Assembly (NCBI GenBank): GCA_022747635.1
Contig: JAKTNV010000011.1
Location: forward strand, 14,412,475 to 14,476,474
DNA: 64,000 bases
From: Hetaerina americana
Lineage: Eukaryota; Arthropoda; Insecta; Odonata; Calopterygidae
Direction of reading: 5' to 3'
Shown here: positions 9,968 through 21,048 of the stretch, piece by piece
How positions within the stretch are numbered: position 1 is the stretch's first letter
Layout: every line of letters begins with the position of its first letter
Program-made: the position numbers and the translations under genes
The notes under the pieces: model-generated
Database searches by the model: none
Seen by the model: the letters and a program-made list of their open reading frames with translations, nothing else
Told to the model about the DNA's origin: nothing

Positions 9968-10885
9968 GTTACGAGTATAGGCTGAAACATAATGCACACA
10001 TGCTTGTAAACCACAAAAAATGACCTCCAGAAGCTCTCCTGGTGGCATGTGGAATTAACATTCCCCCTCAACACGCATGCGCAGGTTTGAGGTCGTTACA
10101 TTCATCCAGTGTATTTCGAGAAGCGGAAGTATGGAGACCTGTTTTAGTGCTATGACAACGCGAGTTAAATAGGGGGCTGTTATCGAATGTTTGCCTTCAC
10201 CTCATCGTCCGGGGTGTAATGATTACCCTATAGGTGTCTCTAGAATTGAGGAAAAAGTATAAAAATCGCAAGGCGCATGATCGGGGGAATTTGGAGGGTT
10301 TTGTTTGTTCTCGTCTATGAAACGGCGTGGTACCCTTCGTGCACAGATTTTACGGTACCCCAATTGTTCAATAATGAAGCAGATACGTTCCTGGAATATT
10401 CCAATATGGTTTGTGATACGCTTTTGAGTGATACTCCGGTCATTTTAAATCAAATCTTCGACGAGTTTGCGATGTTTATCGTCTGTGGTAGTGTTCGGAC
10501 GTCCGTTCCGTTTTTTATCAACAATTATGGCTTTTCCAGTGTCGCAACCACGAAATTTTACTACCCATCGATTTACAGTAGACCTATCAACAGAATCGTC
10601 ACCATAAACAGCCTTTAAACGACGATGAATCTCAGTAGGAGTCACTTTTTCATCAGTTAAATATTCGATAACAGCACGCTGTTTAACTCGCGTTGGCATA
10701 GTACTAGAACACGTCTCCATACTTCCGCTTCTCAAATTACACTGGATGAATGTAACGATTCCAAACCTGCGCATGCGTGTAGAGGGGGAATGTTACTTCC
10801 ACATGCCACCAGGAGTGCTTCTGAAGGTCATTTTGCTAGTGGTCTACATTCGTTTTCAGCCTACGCTCGTAAGTTGTATTGCCAA
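9968..10885 (-). mobile_element. Foldback mariner-like element
   Basis: The first ~220 bp (9968-10195, plus strand) and the last ~205 bp (10680-10885, minus strand) are inverted copies of the same mariner 5' region. Both contain the block GGTGGCATGTGGAA, an ATTCATCCAGTGTA block, and the start of the transposase. Between them lies a minus-strand transposase piece. One end of the element has therefore been replaced by an inverted copy of the other. Outer limits are approximate. Confidence 0.75.
10200..10720 (-). pseudogene. Mariner transposase, internally deleted
   Basis: The minus strand encodes a mariner DNA-binding region: 'RAVIEYLTDEKVTPTEIHRR' near the N terminus, then an 'NGRPNT' hinge. 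After a stop near 10445 the translation continues with a second helix-turn-helix block ('ITNHIGI', 'YRKICARRVPR'). It then jumps directly to 'NSPDHAPCDFYTF', the region of the third catalytic Asp. Most of the catalytic domain, including the first two Asp residues, is deleted. Non-functional. Confidence 0.8.
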
Positions 10886-11461
10886 CGGACAAATCGAATA
10901 AAAAAACATTTGTTGGCTACAAAAAATGTTTCAATTTTTTTCATAGAAATTAAGGTTTTCAAACTTATTATGTCCAAAATAAATGCGCATCTTTTACAAA
11001 ATTTCACCCGGTGATAGTTATTACGATATGATTTTATATAGAATCTGAAAATCTTCGAAATTGCCTCGATAAAAAGTCATTTTTCGCACCGAACATTTTT
11101 TTCAAATTTAGAGATACGAAAAGTGATATTTTCAAAACATTAGTAGAATACTCAACTTCGTTTTTCAATTTGATTTCTGTGATAATATTGGTTTTAATAC
11201 GTTTTTGAGTAAAGAAGATTTGCATAAGGAGTACATTAACGAGTAACTACCGAAGATAGATTACTACATATTGAGTTGGTCCGTTTATTTGTGGAAATAA
11301 TTTTAATTTCAAATATCTAACCTCGTTGTAAATCACCCTCATATGGAGAAAAAAACGACTAATTTTTTTTGGGATTATTCCTCACGATAAAAATATCACT
11401 TAAGCTATAACATTCCTCCATATGAAAACGTTGGTCTTGAAAAAACTCTGTGTGTGTGTGT
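10886..11461. other. AT-rich, no recognised gene
   Basis: AT-rich sequence with only short open frames of low-complexity translation. Confidence 0.4.
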
Positions 11462-11482
11462 CTATATATATATATATATATT
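11462..11482. repeat. (TA)n microsatellite
   Basis: Short TA run bounding the 457-bp-unit fragment that follows, preceded by a short GT run. Confidence 0.85.
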
Positions 11483-11589
11483 TATATATTCATTCACATG
11501 GAAATAGATTAAGGAAAATGGATAGGAATACATAGAAAGGACGACGAACACAGGAGAGGTGGGCAAGGCGGATTCGAACATATCACGAG

Positions 11590-11590
<1 letters not shown>
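11483..11590 (-). repeat. Fragment of the 457-bp unit
   Basis: Matches the terminal ~105 bp of the 457-bp unit in its minus orientation: blocks 'ggataggaa', 'aaaggacgaacac', 'gaggtgggcaaggcgg', 'tcgaac', 'atcac'. It lies outside the palindrome at 2887-4594 and is bounded by (TA)n on both sides, so the unit is an interspersed family and not only a local duplication. Confidence 0.8.

Positions 11591-11674
<84 letters not shown>
11591..11674. repeat. (TA)n microsatellite
   Basis: About 42 TA repeats. Confidence 0.95.
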
Positions 11675-11677
<3 letters not shown>

Positions 11678-12774
11678 TAAGAAACTCGATGAGTGTGGGT
11701 CTGCCGTCTCTCCATTTTCTCCTCCCAGACCAGAGTACACTTCCGTTTTCATCCGAAATGCCCTCTCACCCTCCTCTATTCCCACAGCCGCACACCAACC
11801 AAACTTTCTTCTTCACCCCTCTTTCCACTTAGCCCTTCCAGTCTTCTCAGCAGTGGCAATCACGCCCTCTTTATGTTTGCCACCTTCTCTGCTTTATTTA
11901 TCTTCCTCGAGAATCCCGCTAGGAGTTGGAGGTAAGCAGCGAGAACTTCCTATTTTTCTTAAAGGTGGTACCCTCGTTTCAAACGAACGCTCAGTGTGAG
12001 CGAGCAACTTCTGCCAAGGACGGAACGTATGCGAAATTGAGCGCAAAGTATCTTGTGCCTGCTGCTTCATCCATAAACTTAAGTAAACTTAATAAGATGG
12101 TTCTGTCCTCAAGTCGTGTTGCTTCATATTATTTTAAAATTTTCACCACAGCATATTTGAAGAAAGTTCATCAATCATGAGTGCAAATAGAACCTTTCCC
12201 ATGACAGTTTTCTCTTAATTATTCTGGAAAAATTATTGCGAAGCATAGGTTCGTGTTGATAATTTATATCTTCAGACAAGAGAACATAATTGGAAATATA
12301 AAAGAAAAGCAAAGATGTTGTCCAAACTCATTTCTGTGTTGGTAATGCAGTACTTAAAAAACTGACAAACCTGCTCAATATACCTCGATTGAGTCGAAAT
12401 GAAATAAAATGTTTTTGTTATAAACGTGAATATGGTAACTTGACACAAACAGGTTCGGCATATTGTTCTTTGGTTTTCATTTTAAGATTAAATTGATCTG
12501 TTAATTACTTTTGACAAAGTATCATTCTGTAATTTGTACTGTTAAGTGAGCCAAAATGAACGCGTTTTATAACTGATTATAGCTAAGCAAAAGTAAGTAA
12601 TTATCATTGATATAAACCAATGTTATATGCTACTGCTTTCTTTCCAAACAGTAAATAAACCCCATAGCAACGGCGTTTTAAGTTTCAAAATATACCCTTA
12701 ACCCTATCGTATTGTAAGGCATCACTCTCCGAATATGTAGTACCTTTAGCAAAATCGGCAAAGCATAGATCAGG
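11675..12774. other. No recognised gene
   Basis: Pyrimidine-rich at 11690-11830, then AT-rich. Open frames of 80-84 codons (11693-11935, 11926-12180) resemble nothing known. Confidence 0.35.
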
Positions 12775-13310
12775 TGGAAGTTTAAATATGTCGGAAGTGT
12801 TTTTGGTCAAAGTAATACGGATATAAGTAAAAGAATTGCATTCGGCAAAGAAACTTTCAAGAAGCAAGGAATTGATGACAGGGACTTTAAGTAAGCTCCT
12901 CAAATTTTTTATGCTGAGCGTGATTTGGTATGGCGCGGAAACATCGTTATTGAATCAGGATGATAGGCTTAAATTGATGGCTTTTGGAAGGTGGGTGTGA
13001 TGAAGAATGGAAAAGCTGAAATTGGTAGAAAGGAATATAAACGAGGAAGTGCTAGGAGGGTGAAATAGGAGGAGAGGGGAATGTTCGTCGAAATCAAAGA
13101 GAGGTCGGAAAGATGGATGCAGAGCATTTTGTTCGGCAATGGAATGTGAAGAATGTGATATAGAGGGGGCAATTTTAGGCAAGCAAGGAAGAACTAGATA
13201 TAAGGATGATGACAAGTTGGAAGGCATGAATTAAGGAAGGAATGTATCTTGGTTGGTTCCTAGGTATGCCAAGTATGTGTCCATCGAAAACGTACATTAA
13301 ATGGTAGACT
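12775..13310 (+). pseudogene. RTE-type reverse transcriptase C-terminal remnant with 3' UTR
   Basis: Broken plus-strand frames follow the RTE C terminus in order: 'KYVGSVFGQ', 'KRIAFGKETF', 'LMTGTLS', then the counterpart of 'YGAETWSL'. The 3' UTR block 'gtccatcgaaaacgtac' near 13281 matches the tails at 32660 and 51640. Old copy with many stops. Confidence 0.7.
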
Positions 13311-13439
13311 GGCAAAGATTAATGCATTGTTTTTAAGGTATTTACCTTTTAGACTTAATAGGGAAATATAGAGTTAAATGCAGCAATGAAATCAACCTCA
13401 AATTAGCTGTTTCCTTCTCAGTACACTTATCGTTATAAT

Positions 13440-13757
13440 TTGTTAGTAGTAGTAGTAGTTTTTAGGGGAGGCGACCGACAGCTGAGGTCATTTGCGCCAT
13501 AGGGGATGGACAGGAAAGGATGAAGGGTGGAGAGAAACCCGGCGTCGGCATTAGCCTACTCTTTACGAAAGGCGCCAAGGGGTCCGCAGTTTAACGTCCC
13601 ATCCGACGGACGGCGTACTCACCCAAAGTGCCCTCCACAAAGCACCTCGAGTAGGGATCGAGATACCTCTGAAAAATATTCAACACCGCCGGGATTTGAA
13701 CCCGCGCCCTCTGGGTGGGAAGCCAGTACGTTAGCCCCCGCACCATCTCGATCCCCG
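13440..13757 (-). mobile_element. tRNA-derived SINE, family C
   Basis: On the minus strand a tRNA-like head begins at 13757, with box B GGGTTCAAATCC and the anticodon-arm region GGCTTCCCACC. A ~240-bp body follows and the element ends in a (TAC)n-type simple tail (13442-13459). Head, body and simple-repeat tail are the classic SINE layout. No other copy was noticed in this window. Confidence 0.7.
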
Positions 13758-14243
13758 TTATAATTTGTTTTCAGGAAAAGTAAAAAATACAGTAATGACT
13801 TCTAATAACAAGTTGTATAAATTAAACATAAAAATTTGCCATAGAAATCGCAAAGAGGCAAGTACCCCAATGGTGGAACCGCATGATTCCTAAACATTAA
13901 AAATAAATTAATTTTATTTATAATTTTTCTACGATTCGTACTATTTGACCTATTAGTTTTGAAAATTATTCCATGCTAATTTTAAAATAAACAATATTCA
14001 ACGCATTGCCATATTTTTCTAGTGATGCTCAAATATTAGACTCTTTGCCAAGCGAATGACAAATTTTCCTACTATGCCCTCAGTATGACAACATGGCATC
14101 ATCAAAATCATCGTCGTATACAAACAATACAATTTTGCAAAAGATAGGTCATAAAAATTTTTAATTTAATTTAATGATTTACCTGAACATGGATTTTTCA
14201 TTCGCCATAAAATTTATTTCTATGTTACCTCCCAGAAAAATCT
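13758..14243. other. AT-rich, no gene
   Basis: Low-complexity AT-rich sequence up to the TA target of the mariner at 14246. Confidence 0.4.
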
Positions 14244-14245
14244 TA

Positions 14246-14998
14246 CGAGGGTCATCCGGAAAGTAGTACCCGTTCGTGAAATAAAGACACAAAAGTAAAT
14301 ATTAACAAACATAAAAAATTTTATTTGAAAGAGGATACTTTAAACTACTTCTCAACATAATCTCCAAGCAAATTAAGGCATTTGTCATAACGTGTGACAA
14401 GTTTCTGTATTCCTGCTGCATAGTCCTTCGCCGCCAGCTCATTGAGATACGCGAGGGACCCATCTTGCACAAATTTTTGCATAATGCAGATGGTGTTTAA
14501 CAATTTCATGAACAATTGTTCGAGAAACATTGGGAAAATGCTCACAGATGTCATCAATTGTGACGCGCCGATCGTTCCTCACGAATTCGTCAACTGAGCT
14601 CACCAGTTGGTCTGTAATGACAGACGGTCTCCCCGAACGCTCATCGTCGTGTGTGTTCCCCCTCCCCATGTTGAAGTTGCGACACCACCGCCGAACAGAC
14701 GACTCGTCCATTACATTGTCTCCATACACCTCCTTTAATTGGCGATGAATATCACATGGGCGAACGTTTCTTGCATTGAGGAATTTAATCACTGCCCTCA
14801 CTTCACAACTGGCGGCGTTCTCAATTTTTTTAAACATTGTAAACAATCACAGAAACAACACAGGCAATGCTAGCGTCACGCAACTTGGCTCAGAGAAGGC
14901 AGACAAGCCACTGAAGCTATCTGACCTCGTCCAGCGGCTACTCGCGTCGTCAGCACTTCATGCGGCACGAACGGGTACTACTTTCCGGATGACCCTCG
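14246..14998 (-). mobile_element. 753-bp non-autonomous mariner, copy 1 of 3
   Basis: Flanked by TA (14244-14245 and 14999-15000). Ends are 33-bp perfect inverted repeats beginning CGAGGGTCATCCGGAAAGTA. The sequence appears identical to the copies at 41108 and 59117 apart from one base in the 3' repeat of the last. It contains the transposase N-terminal half and its extreme C terminus joined by a large internal deletion. Confidence 0.97.
14439..14837 (-). CDS. Truncated mariner transposase (DNA-binding domain only)
   Basis: 132-residue open frame starting at the ATG of MFKKIEN. It contains the mariner N-terminal bipartite DNA-binding region. The first helix-turn-helix covers about residues 7-55 (through 'DIHRQLKEVYG' and 'SSVRRWCRNF'), followed by the hinge 'DDERSGRPS' and the second helix-turn-helix at about residues 76-120. 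The frame ends shortly after 'YAKICARWVPR', so all three catalytic Asp residues are missing. Downstream, in another frame, lies the last ~32 residues of a transposase ('DKCLNLLGDYVEK'). The frame cannot encode transposition. It could still bind the terminal repeats if translated, which is inference. Confidence 0.75.
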   Translation of the reverse strand: MFKKIENAASCEVRAVIKFLNARNVRPCDIHRQLKEVYGDNVMDESSVRRWCRNFNMGRGNTHDDERSGRPSVITDQLVSSVDEFVRNDRRVTIDDICEHFPNVSRTIVHEIVKHHLHYAKICARWVPRVSQ

Positions 14999-15000
14999 TA

Positions 15001-15271
15001 TCTTGTGGGAATATTTTTCTTCCTAAAATCATTAGTGTCGACCTTATGGTGCTAACAGGCCTACATGTATAGAGGCAATAATTCCATTCCAACATGCCAG
15101 GGAGGAAGCCATTTATTGTTGATTGGGTTTCTCTGTCCATTTCTTTGGATGACATTGAATATCACCACAGTAATAATGGACTACAATCTCGGCTAGGTGG
15201 AAGGGCTTGTGCGTTCCGATGACCCCTAGAGCTGTGCTGGCGGGAGTATAATAATTGCTCCTGGGATGTGT

Positions 15272-15275
<4 letters not shown>
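15001..15275. other. No gene seen
   Basis: Unique-looking sequence between a mariner and a microsatellite. Confidence 0.35.

Positions 15276-15336
<61 letters not shown>
15276..15336. repeat. (TA)n microsatellite
   Basis: About 30 TA repeats. Confidence 0.95.
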
Positions 15337-15340
<4 letters not shown>

Positions 15341-16390
15341 TTTTAGGCCTTGGCGTTTTGACTGACAGGTTTCCGCAATGGTGTAACAATCATGTTAGTT
15401 CAAGATATTCTACCGATTTAAAAATTGGGTCCATAACGGTCCATTGCTAATGTTTACTTGCAAGAACATTCTATTTGTTTGCCATTTATTGTTTTTCTTC
15501 CTTTTTTCCTAACTTCTGCCTGCCTTCATTCTGTCTGAAAAGAGTATTTATTCCTCTAATCCGTTTATTGTGTTTCACGTGACTTCTGCCAATTCATACA
15601 TTCTTATATGTAATATCGTAGCACTAAGGTTTCTCATTAGGATTCTATTGTTTCCTCAGTATGATTTCCATTTCGAAAGTGCTGATAGTTTTTGTGAGTT
15701 TCGGAGAATAGATGGAGGCATAACCTTTTAGATACACCAGATAACGGCGCCGAAGCGGTCGATATACCGAACGTAATAAAAGATAAGATAAGGGCTAAGC
15801 GCGAGGTAAAATTAAGGTATCACAATTTTCTTATCATACTAGCCTGGTTTTAGCATTTTTTCTTCGCAAATTGGTGATAATATGTTAAATGGCTAATGTT
15901 CTACACGACTATTCAGTCTACTTTTTATGTTCTTCCATATTTTGGCAGTAGATCACGTTTGTTACGTGAGCTGTTTTTGAACTGGCACGCGAAACGTGGC
16001 CATGTCACTTGATTGCTGGTGTCATTTTCTCTCTGTATAGTCATCTACTACACATTTTCTTTGTTGTATGACGTGGCGGCATTCAGTGACGCGTCGATTT
16101 TTCCTCAACAGTAAATGTGGCTCCCGTTTAGTGTCTTTCCCAGAATTGTTTCGGATGATTCGCTTGTCGTCAGTTGTCAAGTGTGGTTATCAGTTGCGTC
16201 AAGAGCGTGAAATTACTCAAAATCACTGCCCTAGCATCTTTATCGCGAAGTCGTCTATTACCATATCCATCTACGCATGTGAATATTTCTGTAGCCCGTA
16301 GGCTGCAAGTGCCGCTAAGTTGGGTTGTAGAGGTTTATTACACCACAGATATGTAGCATCAATAATTTATGTATCTCTATAACCATAAAT
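15337..16390. other. No recognised gene
   Basis: Mixed-composition sequence without a repeat or protein match that I can support. Confidence 0.35.
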
Positions 16391-16401
16391 GTATATATAT
16401 A

Positions 16402-16456
<55 letters not shown>

Positions 16457-16553
16457 AATATATATATATATATGTAATATATATATGTACATATATATAT
16501 ATTATATATATCATATCATATCAATACATACATGTATATTTATGCATATACAA

Positions 16554-16601
<48 letters not shown>

Positions 16602-16603
16602 GC
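16391..16603. repeat. Interrupted (TA)n microsatellite cluster
   Basis: Several TA runs broken by GTACAT and ATCATATC words. Ile/Tyr-rich open frames over it are an artefact of translating TA repeats. Confidence 0.9.
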
Positions 16604-16734
16604 ACATTCACAACGCTATCTAAGTAAGCTGTACATTTTGCGCACATGAGTTGAGCTGAAGGTAACTAGCAAGAAGGGCAATAACTCAAGCTGAATGAGA
16701 TAAAGTCATCATATTAGGCTACTTAGAATGAAAA

Positions 16735-16965
16735 AGGGTAAATACTTCCCCCCCCCTCCCCCCAGCGCTCGGGTAGTGTTATTCTATTTCATCGTCGTTG
16801 GTAGGAAAATGGCCATTTAAATCCTTCTCTTTCTCACTCTATCTTACTCTAACTTTATTTACATCTCTCCTACCATAGCATGTTGGGGCTGTTAATACAT
16901 TTTCAACATCGTCGCCAAGGAGACTTCCTATCAATTTAAGCAAGAGATTTAACCTATAAAATTAA
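16735..16965 (-). mobile_element. CR1/L2/Jockey-group LINE, 3' end fragment
   Basis: Minus-strand copy of the family seen at 6488 and 45655. Shared blocks are 'tctcctaccatag', 'aatacattttcaacatcgt' and 'gagactt..tatcaattta'. Short and diverged. Confidence 0.6.
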
Positions 16966-17518
16966 ATGAATTCATATCGATCTTTCGAAGAAAATTACTT
17001 CAAGAAAATTCATTGTTATCAAAATACTTTTTCTTCTTTATTCTGAGTGTCTTTGTTTATCAAATAGTTCGGCGTTCTGTTGGCGTGTCCGTCCGTCCGT
17101 GGTTGGCAGTAAACCTTTTAACTTCTCCTTCGGATTTACTATCTTTTTTGAGGCAGGGTTGGTACTTATAAGGTAGTATTTCTTTAGGGTAGGTGCAAGA
17201 GTAATGGGCTGTTAGGTTTTTTCCTTTTTATGTATACATTTTTTTAAATTGATTATTATTTTTATTTATTTAATTATTTTTTATTGTTAATATTTTTTCT
17301 GTATATATATTTTTTTTTCATATAATGTTTAGGATAGGGTATGGGGATGCTCAGGTAAGGGGAATGCTCAGGTAGGGTCAGGTGGGAGTAGGTTAGGGAG
17401 TTCAGAATTTCCAGGACCTTGGTTTATTCTTACATTTTTGTTCTTGGGTGGTTTAGTCTTAGGTAGGGGGAAATCATGGTTGCTTAGTTGATTTAGTATC
17501 GGATGAAGGGTTATATTT
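16966..17518. other. T-rich sequence, no gene
   Basis: T-rich stretch at 17200-17330 followed by short 'aggtagggg' repeats at 17330-17480. Confidence 0.4.
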
Positions 17519-17965
17519 TCAGGGTGTTTTTTTCCTTTTTTTCTTTTTAGGGATGCAGGGTAGGGATTTCATAGTTTGGTGCGGGTATTGGCATTTGCCT
17601 GTTGGTAGGGATGAGGACCAAAGATTCTTGATGAGGGGATTTTTTGCATGCTTAAGCGACTTCCTGTAGTTGGTCAGTGCAGTGGATATGGCTTCGTTGA
17701 TAGTTATGAGGTTAAGTTCTCTGAATACATTCCTGTTGGGAATGAACGAACGGGCGCCTCCTATCCTGCGGGCCATTTTATTTTCCCAGATTTCGATTGT
17801 CGAAGCTGGGACTGTGGCCCATATCGGACACGCGTATAGGATTTGGGGAAGCAGTATGGTGTTGAGTGTGCGATCCCGAGTCCACGTTTTGTCAAATGAC
17901 AGTTCCTTAGTCTTCATGGAAGAATAACGGTGGTCAATGCAATATTTCCTGCTGTAGACTTTCAC
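17519..17965 (-). pseudogene. Jockey-type reverse transcriptase C-terminal fragment
   Basis: A 148-codon minus-strand frame contains a pattern typical of the region after the RT domain in Jockey-like elements. It runs 'LLPQILYACPIWATV..STIEIWENKMARRI', then 'NRNVFRELNLITINEAI' and 'LTNYRKSLKHAKNPLI'. It lacks the catalytic RT motifs, so it is a 5'-truncated copy. The Lys/Pro-rich end is probably 3' UTR. This is a different lineage from the other LINEs in the window. Confidence 0.7.
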
Positions 17966-18894
17966 TTTGCAGAGTGGTCATGCATCAAAACATTCGATTT
18001 CGAAATCTTAATAAGTGTAAGTGGATAGAATTCTTACAATGCCAGTCACCTAAGGCTAACTAGAAAGACTAACATAATCAAAAGTGACACGCCATATATG
18101 TGATCGTATTTCATACCGATAGCATTGCGGTAATATGAGTTATACTATTTTAATGTTAACATTTTAAACATATTATTTTGATTTCACGAATAATAAAAAG
18201 GTTCAATTTTACGTGGGTATAAATCCAATGAAAACCGCTCTGCCATCTACGTGTATACGAATAAATTAACCGCGCTAGACTACCATTGTTATAGCAAAGA
18301 TTTATTCCCTATGGGACTTTTCCTCGCATATTTAAGCTCGAATTAATTCGTTTCTTAAGTCCTTACAGTGTTTAACGTTTAATTCTCGCATTCTCTGCGA
18401 ACCGTCTCCCTTAAGCATGTCAGTCCGACCTTGCTTTGGATTCCCCTACCGCTCCTAGGGAATTGGGGATTAAAGGTAAGGGACGAGATTTATATCCCTC
18501 GCCTGCTTGCCCTTCCGCGAGATGGCGCGGTATTCTAATTTCAGGTCGTAGGGTGCCCATCTGAGAGGGTGAGATAATCACCGCAGTCCGCCCTACTTCA
18601 CGTGAGGGGAACTCTTGAAATAGCCGTAGGGGAAGAGAGAAGAACCCGGCCACAACCCCCTCTACATCTTCTCTACCCATTATGCTATTGTTCGCTCTGT
18701 TTATCTACAAACCTTCTTTGCTCGATCTCTTTTAAACTATTCTCACTGTCTAATCCAGTAAAGGCAATTTGGAAAGTGCGGTCAACAGTACAGTCAATGC
18801 AATTTGAGTTATTTGGAAAAAATTCTATTTTGCATCTATGTATGTGCCCTTCGTGGGCACGGCGACGGCACGACCGTCATCATCAGAATGATGT
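17966..18894. other. No recognised gene; GC-richer part at 18410-18680
   Basis: The part at 18410-18680 is open for 86 codons on the minus strand but has no recognisable motif. Confidence 0.35.
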
Positions 18895-18955
18895 TTTAAA
18901 AATCTATATTTGTGTGCTTTTATATATTTGGGCGTCATCGAAGAGTGTTCTATTT
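18895..18955 (+). repeat. Hairpin-family 3' module
   Basis: 'aatctatatttgtgtgctttt' and 'gcgtcatcgaagagtgttc' correspond block for block to 26080-26130. A TA-rich run follows. Confidence 0.55.
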
Positions 18956-18960
18956 CGAAT

Positions 18961-19008
18961 ACATATACATATATATTTAATATAGATATATAATATATTA
19001 TAAATATG

Positions 19009-19039
<31 letters not shown>

Positions 19040-19042
19040 TTA
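18961..19042. repeat. (TA)n-rich microsatellite
   Basis: Imperfect then perfect TA run abutting SINE A. Confidence 0.85.
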
Positions 19043-19043
19043 T

Positions 19044-19245
19044 AAATGGCTCGCGGTAGTCCATGGGTAGAGCGTTGGACTACAGACCCGGCCCGGGTTC
19101 GATTCCCGGGCAAGCCTCTCTGGGCACCTGCAGCTCCATTCAAGCTATGCGATTTTTCGGGTACCTTCCTGGGATACCATGTGAGCTCTACCGTCACCTA
19201 CTAAACCGACCTTCGGGTTGATTACTGCGTTTATGGTTTTTTATC
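19044..19245 (+). mobile_element. tRNA-derived SINE, family A
   Basis: The tRNA-like head at 19048-19116 has acceptor GGCTCGC pairing GCAAGCC (6 of 7), a box A region GGTAGTCCATGGGTAGAGC, and a perfect T arm CCGGG-TTCGATT-CCCGG. The family body follows ('ctctgggcacctgcag') and then the end 'accgaccttcgggttgatta'. It lacks the middle 'cacagggaaagg' block of other copies, so it is internally deleted. Confidence 0.8.
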
Positions 19246-19844
19246 TTAGGTCTTGTACCCATATTATATAAGCTTTCGACATTATTGACCTACTACTTAA
19301 TAAATGATACTCATTCAAGTTTAAAAGTAACCACATAGGTAGACGATTCTTATCGTCAAGAAAGGAAATTGATTGTCTGTGCAGACTGATATATTAAGGA
19401 ATCGTTTTTTCATTCGCAACATTATCGATCAAAGCTCTAGTTGTCAGTCAGCGAAGGAGTTGGAAGGGGGAATCGCCTACGATATATGAGTTGAATTCAA
19501 TTTTTAGCGCTGAAAACAGAAATAAGTACGACCATTGATTTCAACCGATTCTTGCATTCAACCACCAATCACAGTAGAGAAGGGCCATTTCTTTGAACTA
19601 CCGATTGTTACGCCGGAATCAAAAGTATATTGGTAGGAGTCCATCTCTCTTTTTGTTTCAACGGTAGAATCCAATTCTTTGACCGAATCTTTCTTTTTCG
19701 TATTCGGAATTGCCAGTCGTTTGGGGGAATTAACATTTCCACTTGTACGACTGCCAAGTCCTTGTCTGCGCCAGCTCAAAAATTGTCGAAAAAAGTCGAC
19801 ACAGATGGATTGTTTAATTCGACGTCATTGTGGAAACCTTCCCC
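19246..19844. other. No recognised gene
   Basis: No motif or repeat recognised; part of 19560-19844 could be further LINE coding sequence too diverged to place. Confidence 0.3.
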
Positions 19845-20284
19845 AACGCTCACTTCATTGGGAACACCGAAGTGGAATGTGTACACTCAATGAAATACTC
19901 AGGCGTTACCCTCAATCAAGATTTCTCCCTCGTGAAACACATACGGGGAATATGTTGGCAATCTAACAAAAAATTAGGATTTATTAGAGGAGTACTGGGT
20001 AAATGTGTAATGAAAAGGTCAAAGACAAATGTTATCTATCGCTCGTTTAGAATATTCTGCAAATATATGGTATCCTTACGAATTTGGATTGATTGGATCG
20101 CATGCAGCGTAGATGAGCTAGATTTGTTAAACGTTGATATGATAAACTTACGTTGTAATCTATCCAAAATATTAGAGCATCTTCGTTGGGAATCACTCAC
20201 GGAACGAAGGTTAAATTATACATAGATTGACGCTCTTGCATAAATTGAAAGGAGGTCTCTTTAGCGATAATGTTGACAATGTAT
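19845..20284 (+). pseudogene. CR1/L2/Jockey-group LINE C-terminal coding, left part
   Basis: A 131-codon frame carries the post-RT region: 'YSGVTLNQDFSLVKHIRGIC', 'NKKLGFIRGVLGKC', 'LEHLRWESLTERRLN'. It belongs to the same family as the copy at 60650-60985. It continues after the solo LTR at 21111, so the LINE was present before the LTR inserted. Confidence 0.8.
20281..20284. repeat. Target-site duplication GTAT (left)
   Basis: GTAT directly before the LTR start; the same four bases follow the LTR at 21111-21114. Confidence 0.85.
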
Positions 20285-20538
20285 TGTCGTGGGGACATGA
20301 TGCTAGTTCTGATGTTTCGGAAAAGTCAAATAGATGGCAGTCTCACAATGTCGCGGGGACATGATGCTTGGACATCTAGAAGGACTCATGCGAGCTAGTG
20401 TCCTTTTCGCCGAATCCGCGATAGCAAATTTGGCGAACGGTAGCTGGACACAGTCACCCACTACCGAGGTTAACCTGCTCTCTCCCCTACCGCTAATGAT
20501 ACGGAGTTCGGCGCTCGGTCTTTGTACCCGGGAATTCA

Positions 20539-20546
20539 TATATAAA
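20539..20546 (+). promoter_or_regulatory. TATA box of the LTR
   Basis: TATATAAA about 30 bases upstream of GGCAGTGACT, which could serve as an initiator near 20570. Inferred from position within the LTR. Confidence 0.65.
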
Positions 20547-20580
20547 CCCCGAGCGCCCCAAGCAAAGCAGGGCAGTGACT

Positions 20581-21012
20581 GGAGACACTAAAGTTTGTGG
20601 AACTCTCTTGCGGAGGCCGAACCTGCTGCTGTCTCTACGCTGCTCCCTCCCCGGAGACACTATAGGTTGTGGAACTCTCTTGCGGAGGCCGAACCTGCTG
20701 CTGTCTCTACGCTGCTCCCTCCCCGGAGACACTATAGGTTGTGGAACTCTCTTGCGGAGGCCGAACCTGCTGCCGTCTCTACGCTGCTCCCTCCCCGGAG
20801 ACACTATAGGTTGTGGAACTCTCTTGCGGAGGCCGAACCTGCAGCTGTCTCTACGCTGCTCCCTCCCCGGAGACACTATAGGTTGTGGAACTCTCTTGCG
20901 GAGGCCGAACCTGCAGCTGTCTCTACGCTGCTCCCTCCCCGGTGACACTACAGGTTGTGGAACTCTCTTGCGGAGGCCGAACCTGCTGTTGTCTCTACGC
21001 TTCCTCTTTCCT
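20581..21012. repeat. Six tandem 72-bp repeats
   Basis: Starts at 20581, 20653, 20725, 20797, 20869 and 20941. Units differ at only a few positions. Because 72 is a multiple of three and the unit has few stops, long frames are open on both strands (about 200 codons minus, 190 plus). These are repeat artefacts rather than genes. Confidence 0.95.
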
Positions 21013-21042
21013 TCCGGGCCGGACTCCTTGTGTAGTAAGTCC

Positions 21043-21048
21043 AATAAA
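21043..21048 (+). promoter_or_regulatory. Polyadenylation signal of the LTR
   Basis: AATAAA 62 bases before the LTR end, consistent with the R/U5 boundary just downstream. Confidence 0.6.

Noticed and set aside
13527..13763. 78-codon plus-strand frame
   Set aside because: Lies entirely within SINE C, antisense to its tRNA-like head.
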